Source of the DNA: Pseudomonadota bacterium
Lineage (GTDB): Bacteria > Desulfobacterota > Desulfobulbia > Desulfobulbales > JAGXFP01
Assembly: GCA_030673265.1 (NCBI GenBank)
Contig: DAOVJK010000047.1
Span: forward strand, 1 to 13,870
Direction: 5' to 3'
Length of the DNA: 13,870 nucleotides
Shown one piece after another: positions 1 through 6,808 of the stretch. Position numbers and translations under genes: made by a program. The notes below the pieces were generated by a model. The model had not been told where the DNA came from. It was given only the letters and a program-made list of their open reading frames with translations, and ran no database searches. How positions within the stretch are numbered: position 1 is the stretch's first letter; each line of letters starts with the position of its first letter.

Positions 1-182
1 CCGACCTTGCCCAAATGCTCGATCAGGCGGCCAGCAGCCAGGAAAAAGAAGTGGAAGTGATGACCGGCCTGGCTACGGCGATCTTTGAGCCAATGTTAAT
101 TTTATTGATGGGGGGCCTGGTGTTGCTGATCGTTCTGGCTATTTTAATGCCGGTTTTTGAACTCAACCAGCTGGTGAGATAG
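1..182 (+). CDS. gspF: Type II secretion inner-membrane protein GspF, C-terminal end (partial)
   Basis: The window opens inside this gene. The reading frame begins at base 3 and ends at the TAG at 180-182, giving about 59 residues. The piece carries the typical GspF/PilC C-terminus: a segment with EPMLILLMG, then one long hydrophobic helix, ending in MPVFELNQLV. GspF is a polytopic inner-membrane protein of the type II secretion platform that links the cytoplasmic GspE ATPase to pseudopilus assembly. Everything upstream of this last membrane helix is outside the window. The next gene, gspI, starts within a few bases of the stop, which fits a single gsp operon. Confidence 0.88.
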   Translation, partial: DLAQMLDQAASSQEKEVEVMTGLATAIFEPMLILLMGGLVLLIVLAILMPVFELNQLVR

Positions 183-185
183 AAT

Positions 186-587
186 TTGTTTTTATTTCCC
201 TTGGAAAAACACAAAGGTTTCACCCTGCTGGAATTACTGGTGGCTCTGGCAATTTTGAGTATTGTCGCTCTGACCGCCTTGAAGAATAACTCCAGCATGA
301 TTGCCAACGCCTCGTATCTCCGGGACAAAACTGTGGCCCATTGGGTGGCCATGAATAAGGCCGCGGAACTTCGTCTGGCCGGACAATTGGTCGTTGACGA
401 CGGGCAAGAGGGCAAGACAGTCATGGCCGAGCGGCGCTGGAACTGGCAGGTTACCGGTAAGGCCACCCAGGATCCGGATATTCAGTTGGTTAATATTGAG
501 GTCTGGTCTGAGCTGAGCGACAAAGCTGAGCTGAGCGACAAGGGCACATCGTTAGCTAGTCTGAGTATGTATCTTGGCCAGCAATAA
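186..587 (+). CDS. gspI: Minor pseudopilin GspI
   Basis: A 133-residue protein if translation starts at the TTG at 186. A prepilin peptidase site, HKG|FTLLE, precedes a hydrophobic helix of about 20 residues (LLVALAILSIVALTAL), and Glu+5 is present. GspI forms the pseudopilus tip with GspJ and GspK. No ATG is available. TTG 201 is an alternative start that would leave a more usual 6-residue leader, and neither start has a clear Shine-Dalgarno. The length and the GspI-like C-terminal half (the NIEVWS stretch), together with the position before gspJ and gspK, support GspI over other minor pseudopilins. An 18-bp tandem duplication (507-542) adds a repeated ELSDK unit near the C-terminus. Confidence 0.85.
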   Translation: MFLFPLEKHKGFTLLELLVALAILSIVALTALKNNSSMIANASYLRDKTVAHWVAMNKAAELRLAGQLVVDDGQEGKTVMAERRWNWQVTGKATQDPDIQLVNIEVWSELSDKAELSDKGTSLASLSMYLGQQ

Positions 588-622
588 GTTTATGAAAAAA
601 AGTGGCGTAACATTGAAGTAAG

Positions 623-1249
623 GTGAAATTAACTGTTGATATGAATTTTAATTCGGGAAACAGGGGCTTTACCCTCTTGGAATTACTGGTGGCCTTGACC
701 ATCTTTGCCCTTATTTCGGTGGCGTTGTTCGGCAGCTTGACCTCGATGATAGAGACCAAGCAACATCTTGAGGCTGACAGTAATAAGCTCAGGGAGTTAC
801 AGACTGCTTTTCGGATTATCGGCAGAGATATTGAACAGACGATTGACCGGTCGATACGAGTACCGTATCAGCAGCTATTACCGGCCTTGATGTGGACGGA
901 ACAGCCCGCTAATTTGGAATTGACCGTAAACGGCCGGCGCAACCCGGTCAGGTTGAAGAGGAGCAGTCTGCAGCGGGTGGCATATCGGTTAGAAGATGAT
1001 CTGCTCATAAAAGATACTTGGCTGGTCCTGGATCGAGCTATTGATTCCGAGCCTTTTTCCCAGGTGCTTTTGCGAGATGTTGAGGGTTTTGAGATGTCAT
1101 TTGTCGGGAAAGATGGCGTAAGTTCCCGGTCGTGGCCGCCGGAGAGCAATGGCTCTGGGACGAGTGCGGCAATGCCGCCGAAGGCGGTGCAGATCCATCT
1201 TTATTTAAAGGGCTGGGGCAGAATTGATCGACTGTTTCTAATCGGCTGA
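623..1249 (+). CDS. gspJ: Minor pseudopilin GspJ
   Basis: A 208-residue protein from GTG 623. It has a short polar leader, the cleavage site NRG|FTLLE with Glu+5, and the hydrophobic N-terminal helix. A larger periplasmic domain follows that includes FRIIGRDIEQ and an RDVEGFEMSF stretch, both typical of GspJ. GspJ binds GspI and GspK in the tip complex that starts pseudopilus assembly. ATG 641 is an in-frame alternative that leaves a 9-residue leader. GTG 623 has a weak GAAG element 5 bases upstream. A nine-codon mini-ORF ends at 621, directly before this start. The gene lies between gspI and gspK, as in most T2SS operons. Confidence 0.87.
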   Translation: MKLTVDMNFNSGNRGFTLLELLVALTIFALISVALFGSLTSMIETKQHLEADSNKLRELQTAFRIIGRDIEQTIDRSIRVPYQQLLPALMWTEQPANLELTVNGRRNPVRLKRSSLQRVAYRLEDDLLIKDTWLVLDRAIDSEPFSQVLLRDVEGFEMSFVGKDGVSSRSWPPESNGSGTSAAMPPKAVQIHLYLKGWGRIDRLFLIG

Positions 1250-1260
1250 CGAAGATTAAT

Positions 1261-2202
1261 ATGATTATCGGCAAAATAAAATGTCTGGATAACCAAAATG
1301 GCATAGCCCTGATAACCGTTATCCTGGCCACGGCACTGGTCGCAATTCTGGCGGTTAGCATGACTTTTGGCCAACACCTCGACATCCGAAGAACTGCCAA
1401 CCTGCTGGAAGGGGACCGGGCCATGGTCCTGGCTTTGGGCCTGGAAGAGTGGGGGCGGCAGGTGCTGATAAGAGATGATAGAAAACGTGACCACCTTGGT
1501 GAGGACTGGGCCTTGGGCCTAATGCCCATCGCAACCGAGAATGGCATTATCTCCGGCAGTATCGTTGATCTGCAGGGCAGAATAAATTTAAATAATCTTG
1601 AAGTAGGCAACGCACAGACCATGACCATTGCGCAAACAAAGGTTATGTTGGAAGGGCTGTTTGATTTTTGTGAGGTCGATGGCAGCTTCGAATTGGTTCA
1701 AGCCGTGATTGACTGGCTTGATCATGATGCGCAGGGCGTGGCGGAGGATAACGAATATCTGCTCCACGATCCGGCTTATTTGGCTGCTAATCGTCTGATG
1801 GCAAGTCCTTCCGAGTTACTGCTTGTTGAGGGGGTTACGCCTGATAACTATGCTTGTCTTGAAGACCAGATTACCGCGCTACCCGATCCTACGGCAATAA
1901 ACATCAATACGGCCTCGGCTGAAGTGATCGCCTCTTTTTCAGTCGATATTTCAATTAGTGAGGCAGAAGAGATCGTCCGGGATCGGCCTGACAATGGTTA
2001 TAGCAGCAGAAATGATTTTCTTAATCATCAGGGGGTAGCTGGGTCCGGGCTGCCTGCAAATGGGTTGAGTCTGGCGAGTGATTTCTTTATGATACGCGGG
2101 CAGGCGATATTTGGAGAAGCTGAAATCAGCCTGTATAGTTTGGTTGCCCGGCGCGTCAATGGCGAGGTTGAAATTTTGGGAAGAAGTATTGGGACCTACT
2201 AA
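1261..2202 (+). CDS. gspK: Atypical minor pseudopilin GspK
   Basis: A 313-residue protein, close to the usual GspK length. The leader ends QNG|IALITVIL. The residue at mature position +5 is Thr instead of Glu, which is the known hallmark of GspK, the pseudopilin that caps the pseudopilus. After the membrane helix comes the large GspK domain with VDLQGRINLNNL, the conserved DWLDHD stretch (around residues 155-160), and a helix-hairpin-helix-like segment containing INTASAEV and SISEAEEIV. It forms the GspI-J-K tip with its two upstream neighbours. It starts 11 bases after gspJ, and its TAA at 2200-2202 abuts the gspL ATG. Confidence 0.9.
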   Translation: MIIGKIKCLDNQNGIALITVILATALVAILAVSMTFGQHLDIRRTANLLEGDRAMVLALGLEEWGRQVLIRDDRKRDHLGEDWALGLMPIATENGIISGSIVDLQGRINLNNLEVGNAQTMTIAQTKVMLEGLFDFCEVDGSFELVQAVIDWLDHDAQGVAEDNEYLLHDPAYLAANRLMASPSELLLVEGVTPDNYACLEDQITALPDPTAININTASAEVIASFSVDISISEAEEIVRDRPDNGYSSRNDFLNHQGVAGSGLPANGLSLASDFFMIRGQAIFGEAEISLYSLVARRVNGEVEILGRSIGTY

Positions 2203-3429
2203 ATGAATCCAGCAAAAAAAGATCACTTCTTGTTTCTTGGCCCTGGATCTCCTGACAAGGTTACGTGGGCAGCACGGTCTACTACCGGTGGGGTCGTCGT
2301 TGTCGGGCAAGGCCCACTCAGCGCCGCCCAGCATTTGCAGGGGGAGAAGGTTGTCGTTTTAGTGCCGGGAGCGGAGGTGCTACTTACTGAGGCGAGTATC
2401 CCTGGCAGTCGTGGCCGAATTATCAAAAAGAGTATTCCTTTTGCCCTCGAAGAGAATCTGGCCGACGATATTGAAAATCTTCATTTTGCCCATGGGCCGC
2501 TCAGTAAAACCGGCACCATAGCCGTTGCCGTGGTTGCAAAAGCCCAAATGGAATCATGGCTGGCAATATTGCATGAGCATGGTGTTGAGGTAAAGTCTCT
2601 CGTTCCGGCGACCATGGCCATCCCCCTGACTCCAGGGCAATGGTCAGTAATTCTCACCGATAGTCAGTTTATGCTGCGAAAAGATTCCTGGCGGGCATAT
2701 GCAGGTGATGTCGGCAGCTTGCCCTTGTTCTTGGAGGAAGAACCGGACGCTGATCCAGAACAGCAACCAGCGCTCCAATTGTATACCGATGAAGATTGTT
2801 CCATAAACGGCGAAGAGGCTGTCCCCGCAAGGATGATTTCAGCCCGGCATCGAAAGCCGCTGCTGCAGCTTCTGGTTGACGGCTACGATGAAAAGCAAAC
2901 GATCAACCTGTTACAGGGAGATTTCAGCCCACATGCCGGCTGGCGCGATCTGTGGGTGAAATGGCAATTACCGCTAGTTGCCTTGGTCTTGCTGTGTATA
3001 ATGAATATTGGCTCGTTTTCTTTTGACTATTACAGTTTGAAATCAGGAAGCGCGGAACTGAATGATCGGATCGAGGCTATTTACCTGCAGAGTTTCCCCG
3101 GCAGCCGTCGGGTGGTTAACGCCCGAGCCCAAATGGAGCAAAAGCTGAACGAATTACAGGGGGATATCGGTGCGCATAGCAACTTTTTTGATGTATACGA
3201 CAAAACCATCCCCCTGTTTTTGGCAACATCGGGATTCAGTCTTACCAATTTCAGATTTAACAATGGTCGTTTTGATTTTGATTTCGAGATCAAAGACCTG
3301 CAATCCCTTGAAGCGCTTAAACATAATCTGGCAAGTATCCCTGGCATTGCAATAGATATCAAGCACGCTGAAGCTACCGGTAGCCAGGTAAAGGCCAAAA
3401 TTCAGATAAAAAGCCGACAAGAAAAATGA
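2203..3429 (+). CDS. gspL: Type II secretion platform protein GspL
   Basis: A 408-residue bitopic protein. The first ~250 residues form the cytoplasmic actin-like fold that binds the GspE ATPase; VVVLVPGAEV and the following KSIPFALEE motif are typical of GspL/PilM relatives. A single membrane helix at about residues 254-275 (LPLVALVLLCIMNIGSF) leads to a periplasmic ferredoxin-like domain of about 130 residues that usually pairs with GspM. The ATG directly follows the gspK stop with no spacer, implying translational coupling. The stop overlaps the gspM ATG as ATGA. Sequence conservation in this family is low, so the call rests on architecture plus gene order. Confidence 0.87.
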   Translation: MNPAKKDHFLFLGPGSPDKVTWAARSTTGGVVVVGQGPLSAAQHLQGEKVVVLVPGAEVLLTEASIPGSRGRIIKKSIPFALEENLADDIENLHFAHGPLSKTGTIAVAVVAKAQMESWLAILHEHGVEVKSLVPATMAIPLTPGQWSVILTDSQFMLRKDSWRAYAGDVGSLPLFLEEEPDADPEQQPALQLYTDEDCSINGEEAVPARMISARHRKPLLQLLVDGYDEKQTINLLQGDFSPHAGWRDLWVKWQLPLVALVLLCIMNIGSFSFDYYSLKSGSAELNDRIEAIYLQSFPGSRRVVNARAQMEQKLNELQGDIGAHSNFFDVYDKTIPLFLATSGFSLTNFRFNNGRFDFDFEIKDLQSLEALKHNLASIPGIAIDIKHAEATGSQVKAKIQIKSRQEK

Positions 3430-3902
3430 GCCTCTGGTCAAACTTACATAAGCGAGAGAAGTTGGTGGTTTCATGGGGAGGGGCTTTCCTGCTGGTCCTT
3501 CTTGGCTATACTTTATTGGTCGCCCCCTTAAGCAGTGATCTTGTGCAGATGGAAGCAGCGGTTGCCAGCAAGAAAGCTGAATTTGCCTGGATGCAGGATG
3601 CTGCCATTAAGGCCAAGCAATTAACCGCTCTACGGTCAACTAAATCCACTGTTTCGCCATTGAAGGTCATCGATCAGGCCGCCAGAAAATACGGGATTGA
3701 TTCCAGTTTGAAACGAGTTGATCCTGGCGAAACGGGACAGATAAAGGTTTGGTTTGAGAATCTGGTTTTCGTCGATTTTATGCGGTTTCTGCGAGGTATT
3801 GGCGGAGGCCGGGGCCTTGTAGTCACCAACCTCTCCGTGGAAAGGTTGGATGCGCCTGGGATTGTTAATGCCAGGGCGACTTTTAAGGCAGAAGCGAAAT
3901 GA
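3426..3902 (+). CDS. gspM: Type II secretion platform protein GspM
   Basis: A 158-residue bitopic inner-membrane protein. It has a short charged N-terminus (HKREKLVV), one membrane helix at about residues 13-34, then a coiled-coil-prone stretch and a small periplasmic domain containing IDQAARKYGID and FMRFLRGI. This matches GspM, the periplasmic partner of GspL. It overlaps gspL by ATGA at 3426 and gspN by ATGA at 3899. The length fits the family (about 160). GspM sequences are poorly conserved, so the position between gspL and gspN carries much of the weight. Confidence 0.85.
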   Translation: MSLWSNLHKREKLVVSWGGAFLLVLLGYTLLVAPLSSDLVQMEAAVASKKAEFAWMQDAAIKAKQLTALRSTKSTVSPLKVIDQAARKYGIDSSLKRVDPGETGQIKVWFENLVFVDFMRFLRGIGGGRGLVVTNLSVERLDAPGIVNARATFKAEAK

Positions 3903-4666
3903 AAAAAACTAAATCCTGGATAACATTGACTTTAGCGCTTTATCTGGCATTCCTTTTATGGACTCTTCCCGCCCATTATGTCTGGTCTTTTCTGGAAAAA
4001 AGTCATGTTTTACCTGCTGGAGAGATTTCAATTTCAGGGGTCGAGGGGGCCTGGACAGCTGGTCGTGTCCTGGTAATTAAAACCGATGAGATTGAGTTAA
4101 ATAATCTCAACTGGCACTTTCAGCCGTCCGGGTTAATCTTTGGTCGTTTGCAGGTTGCGATTAGCTCGGACTTTGCGGGTGGCGGATTTGCCGGGGTATT
4201 GCGGATAGGCCCCGGTACTGTTGAACTTGAGCAAATGCACGGGGGAATCCCGGCAGCTTCGTTGGGGAAACTTTATTTTCCCGGGGTCGAATTGACCGGG
4301 GTGGTAGAAATTGAGAACCTGGCTTTAATTGCCGAGGATGGCTATCTAAGCGGTGGTTCCGGACAGCTCGCCTGGCGTAATGCCAAGGTAAATAAACCCT
4401 ACCAGATGTTATTGGGGGGCGTGAAGCTCGAGCTCTCCACCGAAGATGATGGGATTCTCTTTAAAATTAATGACCTGGGTGGGGGCCTGCAGACCAGCGG
4501 CCTTGGTGCTTTGTCCTCACAGGGAAAATATTCCTTCGATGGGACAATTGGCGCCCGGCAAGGTAGTTCTCCTGAACTCGCGACCTTCCTGCAGATTCTA
4601 GGCAGGCCAGGAGCCGATGGGATGGTCAAGCTGGAATTTAAGGGGCAAATGGCCCGAATTTTTTGA
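3899..4666 (+). CDS. gspN: Type II secretion protein GspN
   Basis: A 255-residue protein with an N-terminal membrane anchor (about residues 8-28). A beta-rich periplasmic domain follows, containing ISGVEGAWTAG, LNNLNWHFQPSGL and LGGVKLEL segments typical of the T2SS GspN family. GspN is present in only some systems and is thought to be an accessory part of the inner-membrane platform; its exact role is not settled. It overlaps gspM by four bases. Its TGA (4664-4666) overlaps the first ATG of gspG by one base. The C-terminus ends KLEFKGQMARIF, as expected for the last strand of such domains. Confidence 0.8.
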   Translation: MKKTKSWITLTLALYLAFLLWTLPAHYVWSFLEKSHVLPAGEISISGVEGAWTAGRVLVIKTDEIELNNLNWHFQPSGLIFGRLQVAISSDFAGGGFAGVLRIGPGTVELEQMHGGIPAASLGKLYFPGVELTGVVEIENLALIAEDGYLSGGSGQLAWRNAKVNKPYQMLLGGVKLELSTEDDGILFKINDLGGGLQTSGLGALSSQGKYSFDGTIGARQGSSPELATFLQILGRPGADGMVKLEFKGQMARIF

Positions 4667-5157
4667 TGACGAGGAATATTCTGACGATGAAAGAAAATAG
4701 CAATGAAGGGCCGAAAGTAAATTTAAGCTCCTCCTGCCAGAGCGGTTTTACCCTTATTGAAATCATGGTGGTCGTGGTGATTTTAAGTATCCTGGCCGCT
4801 ATTGTGGTGCCAAAGATTATGGATCGACCGGACCAGGCCCGCCTTGTTAAAGTAGCCCAGGATATAAGAGTTATTGAGAGCGCGCTTAAACTCTACAAAC
4901 TGGACAATTATTTTTATCCTTCCACTGATCAGGGGCTTGAGGCCCTGGTCAGTCGGCCCGGAGACGATCCAGAACCCAAAAACTGGAAAGAGGGCGGTTA
5001 TCTCGATCGATTGCCGAGGGATCCATGGCAAGGTGAATATCTCTATCTAAATCCGGGAGTGCACGGCCCGATCGATATCTTTTCCATGGGCGCTGACGGT
5101 CAGCCAGGCGGTGAAGGAATAAATGGTGATATCGGCAATTGGCTCGATGGCAAATAG
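4666..5157 (+). CDS. gspG: Major pseudopilin GspG
   Basis: The main subunit of the pseudopilus, which works as a piston or screw in type II secretion. The prepilin site is QSG|FTLIE with Glu+5, followed by MVVVVILSILAAIVVPKIM, close to the GspG consensus. Downstream are KLYKLDNYFYPSTDQGLEAL and the C-terminal calcium-binding loop region (FSMGADGQPGGEG, then DIGNWL). Starting at ATG 4666 gives 163 residues and a 27-residue leader. ATG 4687 would leave 20 residues and has GAGGA about 11 bases upstream, so the start is uncertain. The residue before the cleavage-site glycine is Ser, not the more usual Lys or Arg. The gene sits after gspN instead of after gspF. Confidence 0.92.
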   Translation: MTRNILTMKENSNEGPKVNLSSSCQSGFTLIEIMVVVVILSILAAIVVPKIMDRPDQARLVKVAQDIRVIESALKLYKLDNYFYPSTDQGLEALVSRPGDDPEPKNWKEGGYLDRLPRDPWQGEYLYLNPGVHGPIDIFSMGADGQPGGEGINGDIGNWLDGK

Positions 5158-5665
5158 CAAGGGAGACCGGTTTTCCAGGACCGGCGGTTTCACTCTGTTG
5201 GAGATTCTGGTCGTCATTGTCATAATCTCCATCGTCATAAGTTTTGCCTCAATGTCTTTTGATAGCGCTCCGGAAAAACTTGATCACGAGGCCAAAAGAC
5301 TGACTGCCCTGATGAAGCTGGTATCTGAAGAAGCGATCATGAACTCCCGGGAATATAGAGTTGTTTTCACCGCAGACAGTTACGCATTTGCGAAACTTGC
5401 TGGAGGTGAATGGCGGGAAATCGCTGATGGGGTCTTCCGGTCCCGGGAATTGCCAGGAGAGTTCAGTCTTGATTTGACTCTGGGTAATGAACCGGTAAAG
5501 TTGGGTGTAGACAATGGTGAAAAAACCAAAAGCCCGGCCGCCATTATGTTTCTCTCCAGTGGCGAAGTAACGCCTTTCGAGTTGGCGATTAAAAACACCT
5601 CGGGAAAAGAAATCATCATCAGCAATCAAAGCGGGTTGATTGAGGTAGAATCCGACCAGCCATGA
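5123..5665 (+). CDS. gspH: Minor pseudopilin GspH
   Basis: A 180-residue protein from ATG 5123. The prepilin site TGG|FTLLE with Glu+5 precedes a hydrophobic helix (ILVVIVIISIVISFA). The body has the GspH/FimT features: AKRLTALMKLVSEEAI, a central beta domain, and a C-terminal FLSSGEVTPFEL segment. GspH sits just below the GspI-J-K tip. ATG 5123 has GAAGGA four bases upstream and overlaps gspG by 35 bases. ATG 5147 is an alternative with an 11-base overlap and a shorter, more typical 14-residue leader, but no visible Shine-Dalgarno. This is the last gene of the gsp cluster here; no clear terminator follows it. Confidence 0.88.
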   Translation: MVISAIGSMANSKGDRFSRTGGFTLLEILVVIVIISIVISFASMSFDSAPEKLDHEAKRLTALMKLVSEEAIMNSREYRVVFTADSYAFAKLAGGEWREIADGVFRSRELPGEFSLDLTLGNEPVKLGVDNGEKTKSPAAIMFLSSGEVTPFELAIKNTSGKEIIISNQSGLIEVESDQP

Positions 5666-5829
5666 CATTCAGCCGGGTAGATGCTTATTTCTAGTAGCTG
5701 CTGAAAGTAGTGTTTTTGCATATTGGCTTCCCAAGCGGGATAGGAGGTGTTTGGAATTGCAGAAACTCATATCTGAACTGATAATTCTTAGGGACCACGG
5801 TTCACGCAATTCTGCCAGTTGCTGCTTTT

Positions 5830-6525
5830 TCAACTCGGGAAAGATTTGAAAAGATATTGCAAATCCTTTAGAGAATCTTCTATCTCAAAAGGCATTGTTT
5901 TGGCGTACATATCCAACAAAATCATGGCATTTATCGAAGTGTCAGTTCCATCAGCCGCTTGTAATCGTTCGGCCATAGTCCTATTTACAATCTGTAACTC
6001 CTCATAGATATCTTTCAACCCGTTCAACTGCAGGTCTGGTTGCTCTCCTCTTTTAAATTTGAAATATTGGGCGAGGGTATACATGGAAGCTGCTCTCATC
6101 ATGGTTTCGTTTTCATTTGATAAGGGAATATGATAACGAACCATTGGTCTAAAACATATCGTATGAGGACAACCAGAACTGGCAAAAAGAAGTCCTACTA
6201 TTGAGCTTATGGCACGTCGCGCCGGAGCGTTCTGAATTATACGTCTTCCAGCGACAACGGTCTCGACCTTCATTTCAATATTTGAATCCACTTTGCTAAA
6301 ATGACTAACAACGGGAATAAAACTTGTTGCTGCAGGGCAATTAGGGGTTTCTTCAGAATTTAAAGGACAATTCATACACTTATAATAGTCAAGCTCAGTC
6401 CATTCTGGTAATTCAGGCTGAGGGCCATTCAGCAAGGCGATGGAATCATCATCAAGATCAAGTTTGAAATTAGCCTTACCGCCATTTTCCCATGAATAAT
6501 TATATTCTATTTGAAATACACCCAT
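5830..6525 (-). CDS. Uncharacterised cysteine-containing protein, DUF6901-like
   Basis: A 231-residue soluble protein with no signal peptide or membrane helix. The sequence resembles what I recall of family DUF6901 (function unknown): an N-terminal beta part, LDYYKCMNCPLN, a later SSGCP motif, RPMVRYHIPL, a helical MYTLAQYF stretch, and LLDMYAKTMPF near the C-terminus. Cysteines at 50, 53, 63 and 119 (with another at 124) look like a candidate metal or iron-sulfur site; this is inference. Two adjacent ATGs exist. The second (6525) is preferred because AAGGAG (6532-6537) lies six bases upstream. The leader contains a candidate c-di-GMP-I riboswitch and a terminator. The gene is convergent with the gsp operon, and its DNA is more AT-rich than either flanking operon. 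Confidence 0.7.
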   Translation of the reverse strand: MGVFQIEYNYSWENGGKANFKLDLDDDSIALLNGPQPELPEWTELDYYKCMNCPLNSEETPNCPAATSFIPVVSHFSKVDSNIEMKVETVVAGRRIIQNAPARRAISSIVGLLFASSGCPHTICFRPMVRYHIPLSNENETMMRAASMYTLAQYFKFKRGEQPDLQLNGLKDIYEELQIVNRTMAERLQAADGTDTSINAMILLDMYAKTMPFEIEDSLKDLQYLFKSFPS

Positions 6526-6531
6526 CATTAA

Positions 6532-6537
6532 CTCCTT
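6532..6537 (-). promoter_or_regulatory. Ribosome binding site that decides the start of the DUF6901-like gene
   Basis: Reads AAGGAG on the minus strand. It is six bases from the ATG at 6525 and only three from the ATG at 6528, so the second ATG is the better start. Confidence 0.7.
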
Positions 6538-6610
6538 GGCTTGGAAGGCAGAATTACAACCTGAATTATTCAGAAAAACTTGTGACTCCTGATAGGCATT
6601 ATCCTTCTAT

Positions 6611-6653
6611 AAAAACAAAGAAAGCCTGGCTCCGTTAAAAAGGTGGCAGGCTT
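6611..6653 (-). terminator. Rho-independent terminator in the leader of the DUF6901-like gene
   Basis: On the minus strand, AAGCCTG (6653-6647) pairs with CAGGCTT (6628-6622) as a perfect seven-base stem, followed by the T-rich tract TCTTTGTTTTT down to 6611. The T-run is present only when read on the minus strand. It lies between the riboswitch candidate and the gene start, where the expression platform of a transcriptional riboswitch is expected. I do not see a clean antiterminator that would sequester its 5' arm. Confidence 0.7.
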
Positions 6654-6672
6654 GAAAGCTTCAGGACGCAAA

Positions 6673-6748
6673 GAGCAATCTCTTTGGCTGCTTGGCGGCC
6701 CACTTGGGGTCCATAGCTTTGCGTCCCGGAGTCGCTCCCGGTTTGCCC
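6673..6748 (-). ncRNA. Candidate cyclic di-GMP-I (GEMM-I) riboswitch aptamer
   Basis: Read on the minus strand, this has the order of conserved GEMM-I blocks. GGGCAAACC (6748-6740) begins a short helix capped by a GCGA tetraloop of GNRA type (6735-6732). Then comes the hallmark GGGACGCAAAGC (6727-6716), and a second helix in which GGACCC pairs with GGGCC and GCU pairs with AGC. Closing pairs form between GGGCAA (6748-6743) and UUGCUC (6678-6673), with one G-U. The 5' half and the ACGCAAAG core match the consensus well; the 3' closing side is divergent. It lies about 150 bases upstream of the minus-strand DUF6901-like gene, followed by a terminator. The related cGAMP-sensing variant cannot be excluded by eye. 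Confidence 0.65.
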
Positions 6749-6779
6749 TTATCGGAGTCCAATGCAAATAATTGATAGA

Positions 6780-6808
6780 ATGGTACTGTAACAGGCTGCT
6801 TTTATCAA
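6780..6808 (-). promoter_or_regulatory. Possible sigma-70 promoter for the riboswitch and DUF6901-like gene
   Basis: On the minus strand, TTGATA (6808-6803) is followed after 17 bases by TACCAT (6785-6780). This would start transcription roughly 20-25 bases before the aptamer. The -10 box matches only four of six consensus bases, so this is a suggestion based mainly on position. Confidence 0.35.

Noticed and set aside
23..466. Minus-strand open frame across gspF and gspI
   Set aside because: A shadow of well-supported pseudopilin and GspF coding on the other strand.
6641..6750. A GEMM-like aptamer on the plus strand
   Set aside because: GGACGCAAAG also appears on this strand, but the plus strand lacks the GGCAAACC block at the right place, has no terminator U-run after it, and the next plus-strand gene is over 750 bases away.
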